A stretch of DNA of 64,000 nucleotides. Source: Candidatus Rokuibacteriota bacterium (lineage in GTDB: Bacteria > Methylomirabilota > Methylomirabilia > Rokubacteriales > CSP1-6). Both the position numbers and the translations under genes were made by a program. Positions 1-7,050 of the stretch are shown here, piece by piece. Under the pieces are notes generated by a model that did not search any database, was not told where the DNA came from, and saw only the letters and a list, made by a program, of their open reading frames with translations. Location of the stretch: contig QHTE01000045.1 in assembly GCA_003220685.1 (NCBI GenBank), positions 25,655-89,654 of the forward strand, in the 5' to 3' direction. Numbering within the stretch: the stretch's first letter is position 1; each line of letters begins with the position of its first letter.

Positions 1-508
1 CCTGCATCAGGCGGAACTTGATCGTCCAGTAGGCCGTCATCGAGAGGTCGACCAGGTCGTGCTGTTTCGACGTGATCCCGATCTTCATGACCCGGCTGGT
101 CGCCGACAGCGGCTGGAGCATGATCGGTGCGCCGGCCGAGAGCGGCAGGGTATGAGCCGATATCGCGAGACGCTCTTGCACCAGCTGCCTCGCATGCAAG
201 ATGTCGGTCCCCATCTTGAAGATGAGGCGGATCGCCGACAGACCGGTGACCGACTTGGAGCGCAGGATATCGAGCTCCGGCGTGCCCCTGAGCTGCTCCT
301 CCAGCGGCAGGGTGATCAGCTCCTCGACTTCGGCCGCGGTCATGCCGATGCCTTCGGTCTGGATCTCCACCAGGGGCGGCGCGAACTCGGGGAAGACGTC
401 GACCGGCATGGAGCGAATGCGCTCCATGCCGAAGTACATCATTGCCGCCGCGACCGCGATCACCAGGAACCGGAATTTCAAGCTGGACCCGACGATCCAA
501 CGCATCAT
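1..508 (-). CDS. RND efflux pump inner-membrane subunit, N-terminal part (cut by window edge)
   Basis: This is the first 169 residues of a CusA/CzcA-like resistance-nodulation-division permease; the rest lies outside the window. The product begins MMRWIVGSSLKFRF, with a first transmembrane helix at about 8-25, followed by the family pattern MPVDVFPEFAPP and IQTEG. It closely parallels the start of the full-length pump at 1287-4418, so the two are paralogues. It lies 22 bp downstream of the adaptor gene and completes a pump-adaptor-pump order. Such proteins form trimers that use the proton gradient to export metals or toxic compounds. With two pumps and one adaptor, a mixed trimer as in MdtBC is possible but is only an inference. 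No outer-membrane factor is seen in the window. Confidence 0.9.
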   Translation of the reverse strand, partial: MMRWIVGSSLKFRFLVIAVAAAMMYFGMERIRSMPVDVFPEFAPPLVEIQTEGIGMTAAEVEELITLPLEEQLRGTPELDILRSKSVTGLSAIRLIFKMGTDILHARQLVQERLAISAHTLPLSAGAPIMLQPLSATSRVMKIGITSKQHDLVDLSMTAYWTIKFRLMQ

Positions 509-530
509 TGCCGTGAACCTCTCGGAGTCA

Positions 531-1247
531 TTATTTTCTGCCGTATTCCGTGCCGAGCAGCTCCGCCGCTCCGACCGTCACTACCGTCGTGCCAGGGGCC
601 GGACCGTCCGACAGGACGACCCGGTCGCCATCGATGTGGTCGACCGTGATGGCGTGTCGGACGAACACCTGAGGCTCGGGGTTGGTGTAGACCCAGGTCT
701 TGCCCTTCGCGTCGTAGAGCACCGACGAAGTTGGGACAACCCTGTGCATCCCGGCGCCGGACAGCGCGAGCTGGACCCGCACCCGCTGCCCCAGGGTGAA
801 GCCGTCAGGCTGATCGACCGCGTAATGCAGGGCGTCCTTGGCGCCGTTTGGACTGTTGACGGCTCGGGCAGTCGTGCCGCCCGTGGCATCCCCCAGAGAT
901 GCCACCTGGGCAGGTTGACCGGCGGCCACTGAGCGGATGTCCCCGGGGGACAAGGGAACGCGAACCCAGAGTTTGCTACTGTCGTTGGCGGCGGCGGGCT
1001 TGACGATAACCTCTCCGGCGACCAGCCGCTTCCGCGCCCCGACCCGCTCCTCACGCACCGCGGCCGTCTTGATGTCGAGCCGTTCAACCGCCTTGGGCGT
1101 CAGCGTGAGGCGACTGAGATCGGTCCCCGGGACACGCTCGACCTTCGCCGGTTTGAGCTCGCTCAGTATCTCGGCCTTCTGGGTACACGCGACCGTTTGC
1201 AGGCCGGCGAGGATGACGATCACAGCCAACAGGCGATAACCCCGCAT
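531..1247 (-). CDS. Short RND periplasmic adaptor (membrane-fusion) lipoprotein
   Basis: A 238-residue adaptor linking the RND pump to the outer membrane. The start ATG at 1247 is chosen because GGAGGAGGAA lies just upstream; an earlier in-frame ATG at 1286 would add 13 hydrophilic residues before the signal. The N terminus MRGYRLLAVIVILAGLQTVAC is a lipoprotein-type signal with Cys-21 as the probable lipidation site. The body shows beta-barrel and membrane-proximal features (LWVRVPLSPGDIRSVAAGQ, GFTLGQRVRVQL, VVPTSSVLYDAKGKTWVY, GAAELLGTEYG). Family members are usually 350-450 residues. Here the coiled-coil hairpin and most of the lipoyl domain are missing, with no frameshift visible, so this is a compact variant or a domain-deleted one. 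It sits 39 bp after one pump gene and 22 bp before the other. Confidence 0.85.
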   Translation of the reverse strand: MRGYRLLAVIVILAGLQTVACTQKAEILSELKPAKVERVPGTDLSRLTLTPKAVERLDIKTAAVREERVGARKRLVAGEVIVKPAAANDSSKLWVRVPLSPGDIRSVAAGQPAQVASLGDATGGTTARAVNSPNGAKDALHYAVDQPDGFTLGQRVRVQLALSGAGMHRVVPTSSVLYDAKGKTWVYTNPEPQVFVRHAITVDHIDGDRVVLSDGPAPGTTVVTVGAAELLGTEYGRK

Positions 1248-1286
1248 GATTTCCTCCTCCTTACGTTCGATCTTGTTCGTCATCAC

Positions 1287-4200
1287 TCAGGCTCGCGCCG
1301 ACGCCGCGTCGGGGACGTGATCGGTCACGTCGACTCGATAGCTGACGGCTCGCAGCCTCAAGTAGAGGGCAGGGATCACAACCAGCGCGAGCCACGTCGA
1401 CGTCACCAGGCCGCCCAGGATCACGAGCGCCATCGGACGGACGATCTCGAGGCCCGCGATGTCGCCGAGGAACACGAGGGGCACCAGCGCCAGAACGGTG
1501 GTGACCGCGGTCATGAGAATCGGCGCTGCCCGTTCCCGGGTTCCGCGCTGGACCAGCGCCGGGCCGAAAGGCTCACCATCGTGCTGCTGGAGAGTCTGGT
1601 AGCGGTCGATCAACAGAATGTTGTTGCGCGCGGCGATGCCGAGCAACGCGAGGAATCCGATCAGCGACCCGAGCGAGATGCCCCCGCCGGCGAACGCGGC
1701 CAGCACGCCTCCGACCAGCGCCACTGGGAGGGTCACGAAGACCAGCGTGGCCAGTCGCCAGCTGCCGAAGCATGCCTGCAGCAGGAGAAAGACACCCGTC
1801 GCGGCCGCAATGGCGAAACCGAGCATGCGCCTCTGAGCCGCCTGCCGCTCCGCGTACTCACCGAGGAGCTCGGCTCGGTACTCGAGCGGGAACTTCACTT
1901 CCTTCAGACGCCGGGCGACGTCGCCGGCGACGGATCCCAGGTCGCGGCCGCGCACGTTGGCGACCACGTCGATCCGCGGAGAGAGGGCTTCATGGTGGAT
2001 GACCGTGGGCGTCGGCACGATGCGCAACTCGGCCACCTCACCCAGTCGCACCTGCGTGTCCCTGGGATTCTCGAGCATGAGGTCGCGGAGGTTGCTGAGG
2101 TTGCGGCGGGCTTCCGGCGCGCCCCAGACCACCACATCGAACACTTTCTGTTGCTCGAAGAGCGTCCCGACCTGCAGGCCGGCAAAGATCGTGGCGACCT
2201 GCCGGCGGATGTCGCCGGGCTTGAGGCCGTGGCGCTCGGCCGCGGCGATGTCGACCTTGATCTCGATCTGCGGTTCCTCGGTCTGACCCTCCACGCGCAG
2301 GTCGGAGATGCCCTTGATGTTCGACAGGGCGTCGCGCACGTCCTGCGCCGTGCGGTGGAGCACGGGCCGCTCCGGGCCATAGAGGCGCACGACGATGGCG
2401 TCGTCGGTTCCCGTGAGCACCTCTCGCACCTTCTCGCGCAGATACGTTTGCACGTTCTTGGAGAGTCCGGGATAGCCGTCGACTACGGCTTGAACCGCGG
2501 CGACCGTCGCCTTGTAGTCCGTCTTGGGATCGATGGCCACCCAGAGCTGGCTGGCGTTGATCCCAACGATCTGGTCGCCCGTCACGGCACGGCCCAGATG
2601 CGCGCTCACGTTCGTGACCCCCGGCACGGTCCGCAGCTCTCGAGCCGCCTGAGTCATGACGCGAGACATCGCCGGATGCGAGGTACCGGGCGCGCCCACC
2701 CACTCGATCAACAGGTGGCGCTCCTTGAATGCCGGCAGGAAGGATTGCCCGAGCATCGGCCACACCGCGAGTCCGACCGCTACCAGCACGACCGTGCTGA
2801 CGACTGCGGCTCGTGGAGCGTGGACCGTCCTAGCCAAGAGCCCGTCATAGCCGTGCTGCAACCACCGGGCGAGCAGGGTCGCATGGGCCTTGATTGGCGC
2901 GCGGCCCAGGAGAATCACAGCCAGCGCGGGAGTGACGGTCAGCGCGACCACGACCGAGGCGACGACCGCCAGCACGTAGGAGACCGCCAGCGGCGTGAAG
3001 AAGGCGCCCGACAGGCCCCCCATGAAAAAGACCGGAGCCACCGCGAGCAGGACGACCAACGTCGCGTAGAGCACGGGTCGGCTCACCTCGAGCGACCCGT
3101 CCCAGATGAGCGAGGCCGTCGACTGATCGCCGCCGTCCGAGCGGCGTTGCCGCAGCCTCAGCGCGATGTGCTCGACGGCGATGACGGCGTCGTCGACGAT
3201 GACTCCGACGGCGATCACGAACCCCGCGAGCACCATCGTGTTGAGCGTGGCGCCACGCAGGCTCAGCACGACGGCGGCGGCGAGCAGCGAAAGGGGAATC
3301 GCGATCAGGCTGATCACCGCCGTCCGCCACGAGGCCATGAAGGCGCCCACCGCGAGCACGACGAGCAGACCACCGAGGAGCAGAGCGATCGCGAGATTTT
3401 CGAACGCCATCTCGATGAACGTCGCCGCTCGGAAGATCCTGGGGTCGACGTCCACCCCCGGGAGCCCGAGCCGTAACGCATCGAGGGCCGCGTCCACGCC
3501 CCGCGTGACCTGGAGCGTGTTGGTGCCCGGAAATTTTTCGACGAGCATCAGCAGTCCCGCGCCCCCGTTGTGGAGCGCGTCCCCGATGAGCAGCGGATGG
3601 CCTTCCACCACCTTGGCCACGTCGCCCAGGCGAAGCGCCGCGCCGTCGACCGGGACGCGCGCCAGGTCCTCCGGGGAGGAGATGGGCAGGACGTGCTGCA
3701 CGCCGAGTCGCTGGTTGGGAGTATCGATCCAGCCGCCGGTCCCGGGGAAGGAGGCGTTCAGGAAGGTCAGGGGCGACACGTACAGGGCGTCGCCGGCGGT
3801 CTTGACGATCTGCTCCAGCGTCACCTTCTGCTTCTGCAGCTGCTCGGGATCGATCTGCACCTGCAGCTGCCGCTCGCGCTGGCCCCAGATGGAGACGTTG
3901 GCGACGCCGGGAACACCCATTAGGCGCGGCTTGATCGTCCAGCGGGCGAGCACGGACAGCTCGATCATGGACAGCTTCTTCGAGGACACGCCGATCATCA
4001 TCGTCCGGCTCGTCGCCGAAACCGGATTGAGCATCACCGGCCTCGACGAGACGTTCGGCAGCAGGTAGGACAGGATCAAACGCTCCTGGACCAGCTGCCG
4101 CGCGCGCATCAAGTTGGTGCCGGGCTCGAAGATGAGCTGCACGGACGACATGCCGGTCACCGACTGCGAGCGCATCGCCTTGAGCCACGGCACGCCCGCC

Positions 4201-4418
4201 AGCAGCTCCTCCGTGTTCAGCGTGACCAGGCTCTCCACCTCAGAGGCGGAGAGCCCGAGCGCTTCGGTCTGGATCTCGGCCGACGGCGGCGAGAACTCGG
4301 GAAAGACGTCGACCGGCATGTCGCGTAGTCGAATGATGCCGAACACCATCAGCGCCGCCGCGATGCCGACCACCAGAAATCGAAACTGTAAGCTCGTCCC
4401 GACTATCCACCGCATCAT
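1287..4418 (-). CDS. RND efflux pump inner-membrane subunit (CusA/CzcA-like)
   Basis: A full-length 1043-residue RND permease. The start at 4418 has an AAGGAGGG ribosome-binding site; an upstream in-frame ATG at 4484 lacks one. Visible landmarks are the N-terminal helix, MPVDVFPEFSPP, a large periplasmic porter domain, the TM4 pattern GVIVDDAVIAVEH with two adjacent Asp residues, a second porter half, and the TM10 region GIAARNNILLIDRYQTL. The usual CzcA/CusA motif with DFG ahead of IVDG is absent (AVGVIVDD instead), so the proton-relay residues look AcrB-like while TM10 has Arg in place of AcrB Lys. Substrate cannot be named: metal or organic compounds are both possible. It is the first gene of a minus-strand operon with the short adaptor and a second pump. 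Confidence 0.92.
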   Translation of the reverse strand: MMRWIVGTSLQFRFLVVGIAAALMVFGIIRLRDMPVDVFPEFSPPSAEIQTEALGLSASEVESLVTLNTEELLAGVPWLKAMRSQSVTGMSSVQLIFEPGTNLMRARQLVQERLILSYLLPNVSSRPVMLNPVSATSRTMMIGVSSKKLSMIELSVLARWTIKPRLMGVPGVANVSIWGQRERQLQVQIDPEQLQKQKVTLEQIVKTAGDALYVSPLTFLNASFPGTGGWIDTPNQRLGVQHVLPISSPEDLARVPVDGAALRLGDVAKVVEGHPLLIGDALHNGGAGLLMLVEKFPGTNTLQVTRGVDAALDALRLGLPGVDVDPRIFRAATFIEMAFENLAIALLLGGLLVVLAVGAFMASWRTAVISLIAIPLSLLAAAVVLSLRGATLNTMVLAGFVIAVGVIVDDAVIAVEHIALRLRQRRSDGGDQSTASLIWDGSLEVSRPVLYATLVVLLAVAPVFFMGGLSGAFFTPLAVSYVLAVVASVVVALTVTPALAVILLGRAPIKAHATLLARWLQHGYDGLLARTVHAPRAAVVSTVVLVAVGLAVWPMLGQSFLPAFKERHLLIEWVGAPGTSHPAMSRVMTQAARELRTVPGVTNVSAHLGRAVTGDQIVGINASQLWVAIDPKTDYKATVAAVQAVVDGYPGLSKNVQTYLREKVREVLTGTDDAIVVRLYGPERPVLHRTAQDVRDALSNIKGISDLRVEGQTEEPQIEIKVDIAAAERHGLKPGDIRRQVATIFAGLQVGTLFEQQKVFDVVVWGAPEARRNLSNLRDLMLENPRDTQVRLGEVAELRIVPTPTVIHHEALSPRIDVVANVRGRDLGSVAGDVARRLKEVKFPLEYRAELLGEYAERQAAQRRMLGFAIAAATGVFLLLQACFGSWRLATLVFVTLPVALVGGVLAAFAGGGISLGSLIGFLALLGIAARNNILLIDRYQTLQQHDGEPFGPALVQRGTRERAAPILMTAVTTVLALVPLVFLGDIAGLEIVRPMALVILGGLVTSTWLALVVIPALYLRLRAVSYRVDVTDHVPDAASARA

Positions 4419-4537
4419 GTCCCGGAACCCTCCTTGGGTTTGAGCATTCTTCAGGTCACGGCTTCCGGTAACAATCGGCGGCATGGAACCGGAGATGTAG
4501 GAACTTTGGTGGATTCGAGCTCGGGATTTGTCCTATA

Positions 4538-4553
4538 GACACCGCGCGGTGTC
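4538..4553. promoter_or_regulatory. 16-bp perfect palindrome upstream of the RND operon
   Basis: GACACCGCGCGGTGTC is a perfect inverted repeat, 8 bp downstream of the response-regulator stop codon and 120 bp upstream of the RND start. On the minus strand it is followed directly by TATAGG, which could serve as a -10 box, so the palindrome would lie in the promoter spacer. It may be an operator, or simply a short hairpin ending the regulator transcript. There is no U-tract. Confidence 0.35.
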
Positions 4554-4560
4554 GAGACGT

Positions 4561-5211
4561 CTACGCGGGGTCGGCCAGATGCTGCTGCAGCACGTAGTGC
4601 ACGAGCTGGGCGGTGCTCTGCATCTCCATCTTTCCGAGGATCCGTGCCCGGTACGTGCTGATGGTCTTGACGCTCCGGGCCAGCTCTTCGGCGATCTGGC
4701 CGACGCTCTTGCCGCTGCCGAGCAGACACAGAACCTGGTACTCGCGATCCGAGAGACGGGTGTGCGGCGCTCGCTCCCCGTTGCCGTTGCCGAGCGCCCG
4801 GACCAGCTCTTCGGCGGCGGCCGGGCTCATGTATCGACGCCCCTGCGAGAGCCGTTGGACCGCGCCGGCGAGCTCCTCCGGAGCGGCCCGTTTGCTTATG
4901 TACCCGGCCGCCCCGGCACGGAGCGCGCGCACCGCGAACTCCTCGTCAGGGTGAACGCCGAGGATGAGCGCGGGCAGGTTCGGGTGCAGGCGCTTGATCT
5001 CCTTCACCATCTCCAGTCCGGCACAGTCGGGCAAGTTCGTGTCGAGCACGACCACGTCCCAGGGCTTCTGGGCGACGAGGAGCCGAACCTCAGCGCCTGT
5101 CCCGGCTTCACCGAGCGTACCGACGTTACAGCGCCTAGCCAGGATCGCTCTGAGACCGGCCCGGACGACGGGGTGATCGTCCGCGACAAGGACTCGCATC
5201 ATGGGACCCAT
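4561..5211 (-). CDS. NarL/LuxR-family response regulator
   Basis: A 216-residue two-component regulator with an N-terminal receiver domain (about 5-122) and a C-terminal LuxR helix-turn-helix (about 150-210, LSDREYQVLCLLGSGKSVGQ). The acidic pair is D11-D12, the phospho-acceptor is D57 (VVLDTNLP) and the conserved Lys lies in YISK. The switch Ser/Thr usually found before the next helix is replaced by Gly (LILGVHPDE), so phosphorylation output may be unusual. ATGs at 5211, 5202 and 5199 are all possible starts and none has a strong ribosome-binding site. It lies directly upstream of the RND operon on the same strand, which suggests, without proof, that it controls the pump. No sensor kinase is adjacent. 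Confidence 0.9.
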   Translation of the reverse strand: MGPMMRVLVADDHPVVRAGLRAILARRCNVGTLGEAGTGAEVRLLVAQKPWDVVVLDTNLPDCAGLEMVKEIKRLHPNLPALILGVHPDEEFAVRALRAGAAGYISKRAAPEELAGAVQRLSQGRRYMSPAAAEELVRALGNGNGERAPHTRLSDREYQVLCLLGSGKSVGQIAEELARSVKTISTYRARILGKMEMQSTAQLVHYVLQQHLADPA

Positions 5212-5331
5212 CGTTTCAGGCGCCCTCTCGTTCGACTCGCCTCGCATTCGACACCAACCCGTCTCTGCGGGAGTCAGCTTGGCGCCCGGCAGCTGCATTT
5301 TGTGAGCCAGGGCTGCCCGAGTCGTCAGAAT

Positions 5332-5349
5332 TTTCGCAAAAATGCGAAA
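5332..5349. promoter_or_regulatory. AT-rich dyad upstream of the response regulator
   Basis: TTTCGCA and TGCGAAA form a perfect 7-bp inverted repeat around an AAAA centre, about 120 bp upstream of the regulator start. It stands out as AT-rich in otherwise very GC-rich DNA. It could be a regulator-binding site. The 289-bp gap 5212-5500 holds no other gene I can support. Confidence 0.3.
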
Positions 5350-5500
5350 TTGGTGCGCGAATCTCAAGGTCTCGGCAGGAATCGGTGACGACCTGTCGGC
5401 GAATCACCTATAAACAGCGGTGAACAATTCCCGGGGTGCAACACCTACAGTGTGCAAAGAATTTCACAGGCGTCGGGCGCCATGGGCCCGGCGCCTCTTC

Positions 5501-5989
5501 CTACCTGGGGATGGCGAGGGCGAGCCCGGGGACGACTATCACGTTCGGGATCCGCCGGAAGACTTCCGGCGAGATCTTGATCTTGGACGACCGGCTCCCG
5601 CTGCCGAGGATCACCCAGTCACGCTCCATCAGCTTGTCGTCGACGTAGATCGGCAGGTCGGAGGGCAGCGCGAAGACGGTCACGCCTCCGATCATCATGC
5701 CGGTGAGCGCCATCGTCTCCGCCGCGGTGGCGAACGACACCTTCGAGGTACCGAGCAGCGCGCGCACGGCGTGGTTCACGTCGAGCCGCGTGGTGGCCTT
5801 CACGACGCACGCGCCGAATTTCCGTGGCTCCTTCTTCGAGGCGACGACGATCGTGTTGCCCGCGCTCTCGAGCGGCAACCCGTACTTCTCGCAGCAGGCC
5901 GCCGTGTCGGCGAAGGCGGGGTCGATCTGCATCAGCTCGTACGGGACACCGAGGCCGTCGAGGACCTGGACGACGCGTTCCTCGATCAT
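5501..5989 (-). CDS. YbaK/EbsC-type aminoacyl-tRNA deacylase
   Basis: A 162-residue protein of the YbaK/ProX editing-domain family, whose members hydrolyse mischarged aminoacyl-tRNAs such as Cys-tRNA(Pro) or Ala-tRNA(Pro). Visible features are the N-terminal helix with VQVLDGLGVPYELMQ, the core strand NTIVVASKKE, the conserved Lys segment CVVKATTRLDVNHAVRALLG, the glycine-rich TGMMIGGVTVFALP and the closing strand DWVILGSGSRSSKIKISP. The size is normal for a free-standing editing protein. The ATG overlaps the stop of the ABC ATPase by 4 bp (ATGA), so it is probably translationally coupled. The link between transport and tRNA proofreading is not explained and may be mere co-transcription. The amino acid specificity cannot be read from the sequence. 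Confidence 0.85.
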   Translation of the reverse strand: MIEERVVQVLDGLGVPYELMQIDPAFADTAACCEKYGLPLESAGNTIVVASKKEPRKFGACVVKATTRLDVNHAVRALLGTSKVSFATAAETMALTGMMIGGVTVFALPSDLPIYVDDKLMERDWVILGSGSRSSKIKISPEVFRRIPNVIVVPGLALAIPR

Positions 5990-7050
5990 GGCCGGATCAG
6001 GGTGATGCCGTGGCCGGTCAGTGTCAAGGCGACCGTCGCGCCGGGCGCGAGCGGCGTGTCGACGGCCGGGCTAGTCACGAAGAGCTCGCCGATCTCCGAC
6101 GCGATCGAGTACTCCATCCGCGAGCCGAGGTAGGCCGCCCGCTTCACGGTGCCGCGAAGCGCGCCGTCGGTCGGCTGACCGACGATCAGAATGGCCTCGG
6201 GCCTGATGGCGACGTCGACCGCGCCGTCCGCGAGCCCGCGGTGGGGCAAGGTCCGCGTGAGGCCGCCGATGGTCACGCGGCCGGTCCGGTCGTCGAGGCG
6301 CTGGAGCACGCCCTTGACCCGATTGGCCTCGCCCATGAAGCCGGCCACGAAGACGTCGTCCGGCGACTCGTAGAGGTCGCGCGGCGGGCCCTCCTGGGCG
6401 ACGACGGCATGGTTCATCACGATGATGCGATCGGAGACGCCGAGCGCCTCCTCCTGGTCGTGGGTGACGTAGACCACCGTGATGCCGAGCCGCTGCTGGA
6501 GCGCGCGGATCTCCTCCCGCATCTGTCGCCGCAGGCGCGCGTCGAGGTTCGACAGCGGCTCGTCGAACAAGAGCACGCGCGGCTCGAGCACCAGCGCGCG
6601 GGCGATTGCGACCCGCTGCTGCTGGCCGCCCGAGAGCTCGCTCGGCAGCCGGTCCGCGAGCTCGGCGAGGCCCACACCGGCCAGCGCCGCGCGCGCCGAC
6701 TCGGTCGCCCGGCGGTGCGATTGCCCGCCGACGCGCGGGCCGTAGGCGACGTTGTCGAGCACGGACATGTGCGGGAAGAGCGCGTAGCTCTGAAACACCA
6801 TGCTCACGTTCCGCTCGGTCGCGCCGAGCGCGGTCACGTCGTCGCCGCCGAGCCGGATCCGTCCCGACGTGACTGTCTCGAGCCCCGCGATCAGCCGCAG
6901 CGTCGTCGTCTTGCCGCACCCCGAGGGGCCAAGCAAGGTGACGAGGCTGCCGGCGGCGATCGTGAAGCTCACGTCGCGCACCGCGGTCACCGACCCGTAC
7001 TGCTTGGTCACGCGCGAGAGCTCGATGCTGGCAGCGCGACGGTCGGTCAT
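5986..7050 (-). CDS. ABC importer ATP-binding protein (FbpC/PotA type)
   Basis: A 354-residue ATPase energising the importer encoded with it. The nucleotide-binding domain (about 8-240) shows Walker A GPSGCGKTTTLRL, Q-loop VFQSYALFPHMSV, signature LSGGQQQRVAIARAL, Walker B VLLFDEPLSNLDA and the switch His in VTHDQEEA. A C-terminal TOBE-like regulatory region follows (about 250-354, VDVAIRPEAI). The ATG overlaps the permease stop by 4 bp, and its own stop overlaps the start of the deacylase, so the three genes are coupled. The substrate class is iron, phosphonate, thiamine or sugar-phosphate type and cannot be fixed from the ATPase. Confidence 0.95.
   Translation of the reverse strand: MTDRRAASIELSRVTKQYGSVTAVRDVSFTIAAGSLVTLLGPSGCGKTTTLRLIAGLETVTSGRIRLGGDDVTALGATERNVSMVFQSYALFPHMSVLDNVAYGPRVGGQSHRRATESARAALAGVGLAELADRLPSELSGGQQQRVAIARALVLEPRVLLFDEPLSNLDARLRRQMREEIRALQQRLGITVVYVTHDQEEALGVSDRIIVMNHAVVAQEGPPRDLYESPDDVFVAGFMGEANRVKGVLQRLDDRTGRVTIGGLTRTLPHRGLADGAVDVAIRPEAILIVGQPTDGALRGTVKRAAYLGSRMEYSIASEIGELFVTSPAVDTPLAPGATVALTLTGHGITLIRP

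Noticed and set aside
1197..3476. Long open frame opposite the RND pump gene
   Set aside because: It is rich in Arg, His, Asp and Gln with no domain and lies fully antisense to a clear RND permease; such frames are common in very GC-rich DNA.
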